IMG/VR virus record: IMGVR_UViG_3300022929_000157
Coordinates: 1 to 27,849 of that record
DNA length: 27,849 bases
Reading direction: 5' to 3' (one strand)
From: a virus
Position 1 is the first letter of the stretch. Each line of letters opens with the position of its first letter. Made by a program: the position numbers and the translations under genes. The notes beneath the pieces are model-generated. The model did no database searches and was not told where the DNA came from. It saw nothing but the letters and a program-made list of their open reading frames with translations. Shown here piece after piece: positions 21,129-27,849 of this stretch.

Positions 21129-21355
21129 GCGACGAGATAATCCCGTGGTTTTGGAAGAAGCGATACCCCCACGCCCCTCAGTCGTTGCGCTACAACGCGC
21201 CCGGAGGCTGGTCGCTTGACCCCGCCTACGGTGGGGGTTGGACTGTCATGCGGACAGGTTCATCTGTGAACGGATTCTGCCTTGAACGCTGGCACTGCGC
21301 CGACATTGACGAGGTCACCAAAATCTTGAACGAAAACGGGGTGTGTGTAGAATGA
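21125..21355 (+). CDS. 76-aa hypothetical protein
   Basis: 76 aa, MSDEIIPWFWKKRYPHAPQS then a Gly/Trp-rich core (GGWSLDPAYGGGWTVMRTG) and a helix at the end (DIDEVTKILNENG). AAGGAGG lies in the preceding gene end and the ATG overlaps its stop. Probably a small alpha/beta domain; no family recognised. Confidence 0.55.
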   Translation: MSDEIIPWFWKKRYPHAPQSLRYNAPGGWSLDPAYGGGWTVMRTGSSVNGFCLERWHCADIDEVTKILNENGVCVE

Positions 21356-21855
21356 GCAACCTTTCCGACCTTTACCAAAAAATGGACAAGCGTTCACGAA
21401 AATGGCGTGAGTCCAACGATTGCACCGTCAAGGCTCTCGCGATAGCCACGGGCAATACCTACGAGCAAGCGCACGGCGCGCTCGCCTTGCGTGGGCGCAA
21501 CCACCGCAAAGGCACGAGCATGTTCAATGTGTTCAATGCGCTTCGTGATTTTGGTTTTACCGAAAAAGAAGTCTACCGTCATAGTGCCGTTGAGAAAGCA
21601 CAAAACCCCTATTATCGGGACTGCGAAACGACTCAAGAAATCGCAAAGAAAATGCGCCGCACCCGATGGGCCAAAGGGCGCACCATGAAATCAATTGAAC
21701 CCCACCTGCCGAAGCGTGGGGTCTATATCATTCAAACCTCATCCCATGTGCTGTGCGTGCGAGCCGGTCAAATCCATGATTGGACGAGCAAGCGCAAGCA
21801 CCGCATCACCCATGTCCACCACATCACGAAGGCGGGGGTGTCTCGCAAAGAATGA
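21352..21855 (+). CDS. Papain/C39-like cysteine-peptidase fold protein
   Basis: 167 aa from ATG 21352. The N-terminal helix carries C24 in SNDCTVKALAIATGNTYEQA, followed by HGALALRGRNHRKGT, a pattern of phage proteins with a papain/C39-like fold (NDCxVxALAxA). Later H132 (TSSHVLCVRAGQIHDW) and D143 can complete a Cys-His-Asp triad. The C-terminus is basic (TSKRKHRITHVHHITKAG). It could cut a host or viral protein or act as a structural relic of a peptidase; the target is unknown. Last gene of the P2 unit. Confidence 0.6.
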   Translation: MSNLSDLYQKMDKRSRKWRESNDCTVKALAIATGNTYEQAHGALALRGRNHRKGTSMFNVFNALRDFGFTEKEVYRHSAVEKAQNPYYRDCETTQEIAKKMRRTRWAKGRTMKSIEPHLPKRGVYIIQTSSHVLCVRAGQIHDWTSKRKHRITHVHHITKAGVSRKE

Positions 21856-21862
21856 GGTGGTG

Positions 21863-21921
21863 GTTAGACGGAAAAATGCCAAACCGAAGGTATTATATAC
21901 CCCTCCCGACAATGGGTATAT
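21863..21921 (+). promoter_or_regulatory. Accessory promoter P3 with second TATA
   Basis: GTTAGACG (21863-21870), ACCGAA ten bases before the TATA, then TTATATA (21893-21899), 30 bp from box to TATA. A second TATA-like GGGTATATAG at about 21912-21921 could give an alternative start. The ardA leader is about 45 nt with GGAGG before the ATG. P2 and P3 are nearly identical around the TATA, suggesting duplication. Confidence 0.75.
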
Positions 21922-21966
21922 AGAGCCGAAGGAGGCAACCGAACCAACCAAACAGGAGGAAAAACC

Positions 21967-22530
21967 ATGACAGGAAAAACAGATACCGAACCGCAAGTCT
22001 ATGTGGCTTGCCTTGCTTGCTACAACGAAGGACGATTGCACGGCAGGTGGATTGATGCCGACGAATTGGAACATGAATGGGGCTATCGCAAGCACTACGG
22101 AAACGCACCACCCGAAGATGAGGATGGGCGATACCCCATGACGAAGTGCAAAAAACCGAACCACGACGAATGGGCGATTCACGACTACGACGGGGTTCCC
22201 AACTTGGGCGAACATCCCGACATCCCGTATCTCATCAATGTCATGCGGTGCATTGAGGAACACGGCGACGCGTTCCGTGAATGGTTCAACCTTGACCCCC
22301 ACAACAAATCCCACCACGACGATTTGAGCGAGGCGTTTGAAGAGGCGTATTGTGGCAAATACAAATCGGAAGAAGATTTTGCCGCCGAACACGCTGAAAG
22401 CATGGGCTACATCAGCCCCGAAAATCAAAACCCGTTGCTCATGTATGTGGACTATGAATGGTTTTGGAAAGCCTCTTTACGCCATTCCCACTACTTCTCC
22501 AACGGCCATGTTTTCCGAGGTGATGTTTGA
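21967..22530 (+). CDS. ardA: ArdA-type antirestriction protein
   Basis: 187 aa, near the usual ArdA length. The N-terminal VYVACLACYNEGRLHGRWID (11-30) is the ArdA signature strand-helix and EWAIHDYDG (68-76) is the second hallmark. The protein is acidic overall, as expected for a DNA mimic that occupies the DNA-binding site of type I restriction-modification enzymes. The preceding leader has a GGAGG site. It heads the P3 unit. ArdA is mainly known from bacterial plasmids and transposons, so its presence in an archaeal-type virus is notable. Confidence 0.88.
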   Translation: MTGKTDTEPQVYVACLACYNEGRLHGRWIDADELEHEWGYRKHYGNAPPEDEDGRYPMTKCKKPNHDEWAIHDYDGVPNLGEHPDIPYLINVMRCIEEHGDAFREWFNLDPHNKSHHDDLSEAFEEAYCGKYKSEEDFAAEHAESMGYISPENQNPLLMYVDYEWFWKASLRHSHYFSNGHVFRGDV

Positions 22531-22901
22531 TGACCCGAATTGACCTCGGCCCCCGACGCGAGCCCTACGGCGACCACGACCTTGACCCCGACGGTTGGTA
22601 TGGCCCGTTCCACGACCGAGACTTTGCCCTGCGGGTTTTCGCCAAACTCCGCCGCCAGCAAAAATACCGTGGCAAGCCCTCCCTTCTTGCGGGTATCGGT
22701 GATTTCACAGAATGGCTCACGGTTCCCGCGACCGTCGTTGAAGAAGCCATTCGCCGTTCCGATGGTGTCTCCAAACACGCCAACGCCAAGGTCACGACCG
22801 TTTGGTGGTTCAAATTGCACCCCACGCGGGTTTCCGCATGGCCCCAAGAACACAAGGACTTTTCTCTCAACGCTGAAAACAATTGGGGTGAGGAAGAATG
22901 A
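22530..22901 (+). CDS. 123-aa protein next to ArdA
   Basis: 123 aa. Asp-rich start (TRIDLGPRREPYGDHDLDPD), then GPFHDRDFALRVFAKLRRQQ and a TVVEEAIRRSDG helix. The ATG overlaps the ardA stop (TGATG) with GAGGTGA upstream. Its coupling to ardA makes an anti-defence role plausible but unproven. No family recognised. Confidence 0.55.
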   Translation: MTRIDLGPRREPYGDHDLDPDGWYGPFHDRDFALRVFAKLRRQQKYRGKPSLLAGIGDFTEWLTVPATVVEEAIRRSDGVSKHANAKVTTVWWFKLHPTRVSAWPQEHKDFSLNAENNWGEEE

Positions 22902-23245
22902 GCATCAGCCTTGACATCACCGAAGAATCCCGCTTCCGCATGGAAGGTTCATGGGGTGCGACCCAATGGGAAGAAGGCACCCTCCGCATCACCGCATGGG
23001 TCAACGAAGAACGAGGCCGTGGTGGTTTTGAAATCTACGATGTTGAGACTCGTGGGAATCGCGCCTACGGCGAAGGTGGCCTGTGGCTTGACGACAACGG
23101 TTTCCTGTGCGATTATGACGGCGTGGGTGGTCTTGACCTCCGCATCATTCAATGGTTGGACGATGAAGGTCACATTGACTCCAACCCGAAAGATTATTTC
23201 CGTAAAAGAATCAACGAGGCGGCTGAAAAGCGAGGTGATGCTTGA
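22898..23245 (+). CDS. 115-aa acidic beta protein next to ArdA
   Basis: 115 aa. Strongly acidic with alternating beta-type segments (LRITAWVNEERGRGGFEIYD, NGFLCDYDGVGGLDLRIIQW). The ATG overlaps the previous stop (ATGA) in the P3 unit. Acidity and position after ardA make a second DNA-mimic inhibitor a testable guess. No family recognised. Confidence 0.55.
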   Translation: MSISLDITEESRFRMEGSWGATQWEEGTLRITAWVNEERGRGGFEIYDVETRGNRAYGEGGLWLDDNGFLCDYDGVGGLDLRIIQWLDDEGHIDSNPKDYFRKRINEAAEKRGDA

Positions 23246-23499
23246 TGGTTTGCTACGCATACACCCCCGCCCCGACCTTCGCTCTCATCACCTACACGGT
23301 ATGGCCCGATTTTCTCATCCCCCCACGGTGTCCACGACAGGATGCCGCCGTTCTTTCTCCACGGGTGCAGAAAATCCGAAAGGAAACAGCAGAATACCGC
23401 CACGGACGGAAGGGTTTTATTCTTCCCGTAAAAACATCAATGGGGACTCACGATTGGCCTTGCGTCGTCGCCCCTCATGTCACGGAGGTGGGTGCATGA
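23245..23499 (+). CDS. 84-aa hypothetical protein
   Basis: 84 aa starting MVCYAYTPAPTFALITYTVW. The ATG overlaps the previous stop (TGATG) with GAGGTGA upstream, and the end overlaps the next gene by 4 nt. Composition is less typical (Pro/Ala/Ser) than its neighbours, but the coupling on both sides supports it. Function unknown. Confidence 0.45.
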   Translation: MVCYAYTPAPTFALITYTVWPDFLIPPRCPRQDAAVLSPRVQKIRKETAEYRHGRKGFILPVKTSMGTHDWPCVVAPHVTEVGA

Positions 23500-23606
23500 C
23501 CGTTCAAGCCGGATGTCACAACTGTGTTCATTTCTTCATCTCGTATTTCAAGGAATGCGGCACCTGCGGCACGCACCTTCACGACGACGGGAGGACTGAC
23601 GAATGA
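23496..23606 (+). CDS. 36-aa zinc-ribbon microprotein
   Basis: 36 aa with C7-x2-C10 (GCHNCVHF) and C22-x2-C25 (ECGTCGTHLHDD), a minimal zinc ribbon. GGAGGTG lies 6-7 nt before the ATG and both ends overlap neighbours by 4 nt. One of several such microproteins in the window. Function unknown. Confidence 0.55.
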   Translation: MTVQAGCHNCVHFFISYFKECGTCGTHLHDDGRTDE

Positions 23607-23989
23607 ACACCCGACCACGACGCGACCACATCCGCAAACCCGGACGCAAGGACTCATGCGAAGCCGTGGCTGAAACGATGGCCCACTTCTCACGCGTGGC
23701 CCGAAAACCTGTTTGGTTCTCCTACGAGAACCTGTGGGACATTGAGGCCGAGTCCCGCCGAGTCTCCGGTTCATCCCGCCGCATGACGACTTCATCTTTC
23801 CCCTCCCGTGGCGTTTTCGCCAATTTTGTTTCAAGTCATTCTCACCTACGGTCAAAAACAATCGCCGTAAAAATAATTCCCGACCTTCCCAAGACCTCCG
23901 ACAACATGAAAGACCAGCGAAGGTATGCTTACATTCACCTCGGCCAATCCGACATTGAAGGCGTTGACTACGCCGGAGGTGTTCAGTGA
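23603..23989 (+). CDS. 128-aa basic hypothetical protein
   Basis: 128 aa, MNTRPRRDHIRKPGRKDSCE then VAETMAHFSRVARKPVWFSY, a Ser/Arg-rich middle, and an end with YAYIHLGQSDIEGVDYAGG. ATGA overlap with the zinc microprotein. Last gene of the P3 unit. No family recognised. Confidence 0.5.
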   Translation: MNTRPRRDHIRKPGRKDSCEAVAETMAHFSRVARKPVWFSYENLWDIEAESRRVSGSSRRMTTSSFPSRGVFANFVSSHSHLRSKTIAVKIIPDLPKTSDNMKDQRRYAYIHLGQSDIEGVDYAGGVQ

Positions 23990-24002
23990 AGCCGAGGTGG
24001 TG

Positions 24003-24039
24003 GTTAGACGCAAAATACGCAAACCGAAAGCCTTATAAG
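24003..24039 (+). promoter_or_regulatory. Accessory promoter P4
   Basis: GTTAGACG (24003-24010), ACCGAA ten bases before the TATA, then TTATAAG (24033-24039), again 30 bp from box to TATA. The leader holds a small hairpin GCGGG-GGCAA-CCCGC (about 24065-24079). Drives the DUF932 unit. Confidence 0.75.
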
Positions 24040-24119
24040 GGCAACCGAGTATGTGTATTTAGAAGCGGGGGCAACCCGCCGACAACCAAAAACACAAACA
24101 AAAAATGGAGATGAAAAAT

Positions 24120-25082
24120 ATGATGGCAAGTTATATGATGATGGGTCAACAGGCCCAAGGCACGACGACAGAAGAGGTGTTGCGAAACGCCGGATTGGAC
24201 TTTGAGGTGGGGCGTGAACCGCTCTACACCGCCGCAGGGCGTGAGATTCGGTCAAAATTCCAGCGCATCAAGCGCATGGACAACGATGTGACGCTTGGCG
24301 TGGTGGGCCGCACCTATCACCCGATGCAGAACCGTGACCTGCTCGGCATCGCTGACCGCCTCGTGCAGAACGACGACATCACTTGGGACAGAATCGGCAT
24401 GGTGGGCGCAGGTGAGAAACTCTACGCCTCCTTCAAGTTGCCCGACACCTACCGGATTGATGGGTGGGACGACTTAGACCAATACATTTACCTCACCAAC
24501 ACGCATGACGGTTCCGGTGGTATCAAGTGCATTCCCGCCAACATCCGGTTCGGTTGCACCAACCAATTCGCCTTCCACCGACGGCAACTGCAAGCGGCGG
24601 GCATCAACCCTCGTGACCTCACCATCCGGCACTCTTCCAAGATGTCGGAACGCATCGGGCAGTTTGAGCGTGCCATCGGCCTCGTTGACACCCTCAACAA
24701 CAACTTCGCCACCCAAGCCGCCGAGTTGATGACCGTTGAGATGACGGAGGCTGACAAAGCCACCTTCTACATTGACGCTCTCGGCCTCACCACCGACGAA
24801 AAATTGGTGGATGCTGACAACGAATGGGGCCTCAAGACGCGTGGCCTCAACACCTTCAACCACCTCAAGGAGTTGGAGAAGTCCAGCACCAACAACACCG
24901 CCGCCATGCGAGACACCGCTTGGCAGTCGTTCAATGTGGTGACCGAGTACCTTGACCACGCATGGGTTCACAACGCTTCCGGCACAGTCAACGCCAAGCG
25001 CGCCGAGTCTTCCATCCTCGGAACGGGCGCACGCCTCAAGGCCAAGGCTTGGGACACCATCACCGCACGCATCGTCGCTTGA
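24120..25082 (+). CDS. DUF932 (TIGR03299-type) phage/plasmid protein
   Basis: 320 aa. Motifs of the DUF932/TIGR03299 family: a region around NAGLDFEVGREPLYTAAGRE, GVVGRTYHPMQNRDLLGIAD, GAGEKLYASFKLPD, YIYLTNTHDGSGGIKCIPAN, and RFGCTNQFAF. The family is widespread in phages and plasmids; its biochemical role is unknown, though links to replication or DNA maintenance are often suspected. ATG 24120 is chosen since GGAG lies 8 nt upstream; ATG 24105 (five residues longer) is possible. First gene of the P4 unit. Confidence 0.8.
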   Translation: MMASYMMMGQQAQGTTTEEVLRNAGLDFEVGREPLYTAAGREIRSKFQRIKRMDNDVTLGVVGRTYHPMQNRDLLGIADRLVQNDDITWDRIGMVGAGEKLYASFKLPDTYRIDGWDDLDQYIYLTNTHDGSGGIKCIPANIRFGCTNQFAFHRRQLQAAGINPRDLTIRHSSKMSERIGQFERAIGLVDTLNNNFATQAAELMTVEMTEADKATFYIDALGLTTDEKLVDADNEWGLKTRGLNTFNHLKELEKSSTNNTAAMRDTAWQSFNVVTEYLDHAWVHNASGTVNAKRAESSILGTGARLKAKAWDTITARIVA

Positions 25083-25231
25083 GATTCACCGGAGGACTTC
25101 ACAAAAAGAGACATCCCTATCCCTATCATCTTGGTTCACACCTCCGTCCCAATGACCCCCCGCTTGGTGGTTCTTGCACGGGCGAGGGGCGAAGCGTGTG
25201 CATCAATCAGAAACTTTTGGAGGAAAAATAC

Positions 25232-25747
25232 ATGACAGGAACAAACACAATTTGGGAAAAATCAATCAACGAATACAACAAGAACGGCCCCGACCCCGAA
25301 GGCTCGGTGTTCTTCCGTGTGTCCGTCAAGGAAACGGTGACCCGCACCTACATGACAACCGACCCGACCATCAAGACCGCGAAGGCCGTTCGTGAGCAAT
25401 ACGACGAATGGCACACGGACAGTTGGCGAGAAATGGATGACATAGATTCGGACGGGTCGCGCATCGGCAAAATTGAGAAGGTGGTGTATTCCCCCTGCTC
25501 TTTCGCCCTGCGCTACCTCACGCCACCGGCAGACTTCCCCGCAGACAAACTGCGCTACATCGCATCATCAACCATGTTTGATGAGCAACCCGAAGGTGGC
25601 ATGTTCGCCAAGAACAGGATTCACCGCAAGTTTGAACGATGCACGAGTTATGTTGAGGGTAAAACTTCTTCTGTCTGTGTCCGTTGTTTCCGTCGGCTCA
25701 ACCAAGGCTGGTCTTTCATCTCGCCCTTGAAGGAGGCGAGCGAATGA
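25232..25747 (+). CDS. 171-aa protein with Cys cluster
   Basis: 171 aa from ATG 25232 with GGAGG 8 nt upstream. N-terminal TNTIWEKSINEYNKNGPDPE, an alpha/beta middle, and C137, C149 and C152 (FERCTSY, SVCVRCFRRL), which can hold a zinc. The 149-bp gap before it shows no convincing gene or TATA box; it may be processed from the P4 transcript. Function unknown. Confidence 0.6.
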   Translation: MTGTNTIWEKSINEYNKNGPDPEGSVFFRVSVKETVTRTYMTTDPTIKTAKAVREQYDEWHTDSWREMDDIDSDGSRIGKIEKVVYSPCSFALRYLTPPADFPADKLRYIASSTMFDEQPEGGMFAKNRIHRKFERCTSYVEGKTSSVCVRCFRRLNQGWSFISPLKEASE

Positions 25748-25878
25748 TTTCTTGGTGTTCTCGTTGTCAAGCAGAAACAGTCCGTGAGGTTCGTTTGGTC
25801 GCACTTCACCCAAGCAACCGAAAGAGAAAGGTTGCCTTATGTCAATGCTCTATCGCTTTGTTGGAGGACTCCGAATGA
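25744..25878 (+). CDS. 44-aa zinc-ribbon microprotein
   Basis: 44 aa with C5-x2-C8 (WCSRCQAE) and C33/C35 (LCQCSIAL) around a basic segment (HPSNRKRKVA). The ATG overlaps the previous stop (ATGA). Part of the P4 unit. Function unknown. Confidence 0.55.
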   Translation: MISWCSRCQAETVREVRLVALHPSNRKRKVALCQCSIALLEDSE

Positions 25879-26168
25879 CGACGAGCGCACAGGTCAAGAA
25901 GTGGCTCAAGGCTCAAGGAGTTGAAGTCAAGCGAACACGAAGCATCAACGGCAAGCGTGGCGGGAAAACCGTCACGCATTATATTGAAGCCCGAAGCGGT
26001 TCTTTGTCGCCTATATTCCCCGTTGAAATGCGCGAGCAAATGCTGAAAATCGTCTATGGTTCCGACTTCGTTTCTCGTGACGGTCGGTGGATTGCTGGAA
26101 ACATCACCCCACACATGGTTTCTATGCACCCCCTCCGATGGGCGGCTTTGATGGAGGCGAGCGAATGA
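25875..26168 (+). CDS. 97-aa basic winged-helix-like protein
   Basis: 97 aa. The N-terminal helix-turn-beta start (TSAQVKKWLKAQGVEVKRTR), the basic hairpin SINGKRGGKTVTHYIEAR, and the helix EMREQMLKIVYG could form a small DNA-binding domain. GGAGG precedes the ATG, with an ATGA overlap. It is one of the better candidates for a DNA-binding regulator encoded in the window, but the domain call is only a guess from pattern. Confidence 0.5.
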   Translation: MTTSAQVKKWLKAQGVEVKRTRSINGKRGGKTVTHYIEARSGSLSPIFPVEMREQMLKIVYGSDFVSRDGRWIAGNITPHMVSMHPLRWAALMEASE

Positions 26169-26257
26169 GCGTAGAAGCCGAATACCGACGCGATGAGTTT
26201 CTGTTCTTCGTTGCTGGTTTTGAACACCTCGCCACCGTTGATGAGGTGAGCGAATGA
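26165..26257 (+). CDS. 30-aa acidic microprotein
   Basis: 30 aa, MSVEAEYRRDEFLFFVAGFE plus HLATVDEVSE, with 4-nt overlaps to both neighbours (ATGA each side). The coupled position supports translation; the length is at the limit of what can be called. Function unknown. Confidence 0.4.
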   Translation: MSVEAEYRRDEFLFFVAGFEHLATVDEVSE

Positions 26258-26556
26258 GCGTCGGCCCTCGTGATTTGACGCTCACCCGCCTTGAAGGACT
26301 CGTCGCAGGGATGATTGGGAAAGACGCCATCAATGACGGCATCTTCCTCACCGACCGCAAAGTTTGGGTGTCCAACCTTGAGATGATTCGTGCTTCCTGT
26401 CCCGTCTGTGGTCAAGAGTTTGTCGGGCCGGACTACAATGTGTTCCACATGCTCGCAACGCATGACTACGGCCACAACAAATTGGTTCAAATCGCTCAAC
26501 AGAACGCCGAGATGGAAGAGTTTGACGACGAAGAAAGGGGAGGCACCGTCGCATGA
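26254..26556 (+). CDS. C2H2 zinc-finger protein
   Basis: 100 aa. Residues 49-74 read C49-x2-C52-x12-H65-x4-H70 with a further H74 (SCPVCGQEFVGPDYN, HMLATHDYGH), a C2H2 finger. A helical N-terminus precedes it and an acidic C-terminus (MEEFDDEERGG) follows. Single C2H2 fingers are common in archaeal viruses and often bind DNA. ATGA overlaps on both sides. Confidence 0.65.
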   Translation: MSVGPRDLTLTRLEGLVAGMIGKDAINDGIFLTDRKVWVSNLEMIRASCPVCGQEFVGPDYNVFHMLATHDYGHNKLVQIAQQNAEMEEFDDEERGGTVA

Positions 26557-27011
26557 AGGCTTACCTCTACCACTTTGACAATTCGTCTAACCCTGTGTGG
26601 TATGCTGGCCTCGGCGTGCCGTTCAAATTGACGACCGATTTTTCTTTCGCAAAGTCCGTTGACTTCGGTTCCGTTGGAACCTCCATGCTGTTGAAGCAGT
26701 TGGAAAAGTTTTACGGCAAACATTTCTATCAAGTCTCACTTCAAGACGCTGTTCCCTCTCCCGATTATCGTTGTGCTTCCTGTTCCACCTGCTGGACTGA
26801 GGATGAGAAAAAGGCGACGATTGACTCCGAGATTCATGTTCACTTGGCTTCTCCTTTGAGAACCAAATCCGCCCCTTCTTTTGCCGAAAAAATAAACAAC
26901 GCTCGCAGGTGCCTTTCCTGTCGTGTGCTTTTGTGCGGCGACTGCGCCCCCAACATCAACGCACGAAGCAAGAAGTGTGTCGTGTGCAAGCCGAAGCGGA
27001 GGCGTGGTTAG
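26553..27011 (+). CDS. Multi-Cys zinc-binding protein
   Basis: 152 aa. The N-terminal 65 residues are alpha/beta (KAYLYHFDNSSNPVWYAGLG), followed by C74-x2-C77-x2-C80 and then C120-x2-C123 (CLSCRVLLCGDC, also C128/C131) and C142-x2-C145 (KCVVCKPKRRRG), resembling a treble-clef or B-box-like zinc cluster. A chance CGTCTAAC box match lies at 26584-26591 inside the gene. Its TAG stop is formed by the P5 box itself. Function unknown. Confidence 0.6.
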   Translation: MKAYLYHFDNSSNPVWYAGLGVPFKLTTDFSFAKSVDFGSVGTSMLLKQLEKFYGKHFYQVSLQDAVPSPDYRCASCSTCWTEDEKKATIDSEIHVHLASPLRTKSAPSFAEKINNARRCLSCRVLLCGDCAPNINARSKKCVVCKPKRRRG

Positions 27012-27043
27012 GCGTAAATCCGCCCTACCGACAACCTTATAAA
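27007..27043 (+). promoter_or_regulatory. Accessory promoter P5
   Basis: GTTAGGCG (27007-27014), ACCGAC ten bases before the TATA, then TTATAAA (27037-27043), 30 bp from box to TATA. The TAG stop of the upstream gene is part of the box. The leader has a short GGGC-GGGAA-GCCC hairpin before GGAGG. Confidence 0.75.
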
Positions 27044-27094
27044 GTGCAACCCCCATCTCTATGTATGGGCGGGAAGCCCGATGGAGGAATGAAA

Positions 27095-27730
27095 ATGACC
27101 GAGGACAGAATGACCGAATGCGAGAAGAAGTGGGGCGGTGAAGGCTCGCGCCTCTACAACGCCGAATGGGTGCGACGACTTGATGTGTTGCTGGCCGACG
27201 AGCGGGTATCACGATACCCTGTCGTCAAGCGACGACTTCAAGGTATGCGCCGCCACGCCATCAAGGTTGAGCAACAACGCTTAACCAAAATCCAAGAATG
27301 CTTTGACGGTAAATACAACATACACGCACCGTATGAACGCATCACCCACGCACACGGCCTTTACGGATATTTCCGAACCCAAGCGAGGGCTTGGTTGTGC
27401 GCCTCCAAGACTTTCACGCAGACAGATTCCATGTGTCCGTTCTGCATGGAGGATTTCGCCACAGAAGCCTTCACCAGCGACAAATTGCGTTATGACGGCC
27501 CCGCAAAGTCATGGGGCGACTTGAACCTCAATGTCAACCGATACGATTTCAACGACCCTGCGATTAAAGAGCAATCGCATGACTGTGCGGTGTTCGCCGC
27601 CGCCGTCAACCGCTACCTCAACATCCGAATGACGCCGGATGGCGACCGATGGGACACCTTCTACATGGTTCTCGTGGACGGCCAATTCGTCAAGGTTGAA
27701 GAGAAATTGGAAATGAGATTGGGGGAATGA
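27095..27730 (+). CDS. 211-aa hypothetical protein with CxxC
   Basis: 211 aa from ATG 27095, where GGAGG lies 7 nt upstream; ATG 27089 has only 1 nt spacing. Helical basic N-terminal half (VLLADERVSRYPVVKRRLQG, RRHAIKVEQQRLTKIQ), then C114-x2-C117 (MCPFCMEDF), then an alpha/beta C-terminus (CAVFAAAVNRYLNIRM, DTFYMVLVDGQFVKVEE). First gene of the P5 unit. No family recognised. Confidence 0.6.
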   Translation: MTEDRMTECEKKWGGEGSRLYNAEWVRRLDVLLADERVSRYPVVKRRLQGMRRHAIKVEQQRLTKIQECFDGKYNIHAPYERITHAHGLYGYFRTQARAWLCASKTFTQTDSMCPFCMEDFATEAFTSDKLRYDGPAKSWGDLNLNVNRYDFNDPAIKEQSHDCAVFAAAVNRYLNIRMTPDGDRWDTFYMVLVDGQFVKVEEKLEMRLGE

Positions 27731-27849
27731 ACATGATGATGAAAGTTATTGAAAAAATCAGCGCACACCTGCGCCAGCGTATGCACGAGCAAGTTATCGC
27801 CGCCGCCCCGTGGTATGTGGGCGACCCGTGCTACATCATCCCCGACGAC
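27727..27849 (+). CDS. GDPCY-type small phage protein, partial
   Basis: Open for 41 codons from ATG 27727 (ATGA overlap) to the window edge, so the C-terminus is missing. After a helical start (MNMMMKVIEKISAHLRQRMH) it reads APWYVGDPCYIIPDD, a WYVxDPCYV-like opening seen in many small phage proteins of unknown function. Second gene of the P5 unit. Confidence 0.55.
   Translation, partial: MNMMMKVIEKISAHLRQRMHEQVIAAAPWYVGDPCYIIPDD

Noticed and set aside
25083-25231. A 27-codon ORF in the gap after the DUF932 gene.
   Set aside because: It has no ribosome site and low-complexity Arg/Ala content, and it runs through the ribosome site of the next gene.

Overview
The window looks like part of the genome of a tailed double-stranded DNA virus of archaea (HK97-fold Caudoviricetes type). 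The virus call rests on a portal, a prohead protease/scaffold, an HK97-type major capsid protein, decoration-like proteins, head-tail connector-like proteins, a receptor-binding fibre and a large terminase. The archaeal call rests on promoters: TTATATA/TTATAAA boxes with a purine-rich BRE-like element precede transcription units, and several first genes start 24-26 nt from the TATA centre, as expected for leaderless archaeal mRNAs. Internal genes use GGAGG/GAGGTGA ribosome sites and ATGA/TGATG overlaps. The host cannot be named from the sequence. Both ends cut through genes, and no DNA polymerase, tail tube or tape measure is present, so this is a fragment of a larger genome.

Layout. (1) 1-10845, minus strand: the virion module, read right to left: portal, membrane protein, GNAT-like protein, protease/scaffold fusion, DUF2190-like cement protein, major capsid, decoration-like protein, small connector-like proteins, receptor-binding fibre, small membrane proteins, connector and a gp10-like protein. 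(2) 10846-11144: a divergent, AT-rich promoter region. (3) 11145-14377, plus strand: a metallophosphoesterase with an N-terminal helical domain, two zinc microproteins and the large terminase. (4) 14378-17580: a GC-rich stretch with four minus-strand genes (427, 69, 85 and 82 aa), three of whose 3' ends are marked by GC hairpins. (5) 16108-18702: some 54 copies (hand count) of an 8-bp box, GTTAGNCG, in both orientations, in non-coding DNA between and beyond those genes. (6) 18766-27849, plus strand: about 27 mostly small, overlapping accessory genes in five transcription units, including ArdA antirestriction, a DUF932 protein, a papain/C39-like protein and many zinc ribbons.

The most striking signal is the GTTAGNCG system. 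The same box that fills the 2.5-kb non-coding region sits exactly 30 bp upstream of the TATA box in all five forward accessory promoters, and 31-32 bp upstream in two minus-strand promoters. It abuts the TATA box of a third minus-strand gene, where it could repress. It is absent from the virion/terminase promoters. Within the array, three diverged tandem units keep an identical box geometry: 72 bp between the outer edges of two convergent boxes, then 22 bp to a third. This suggests one DNA-binding protein that both controls the accessory regulon and assembles on a large nucleoprotein site (origin, partition site or regulator sink). The binding protein is not identified.
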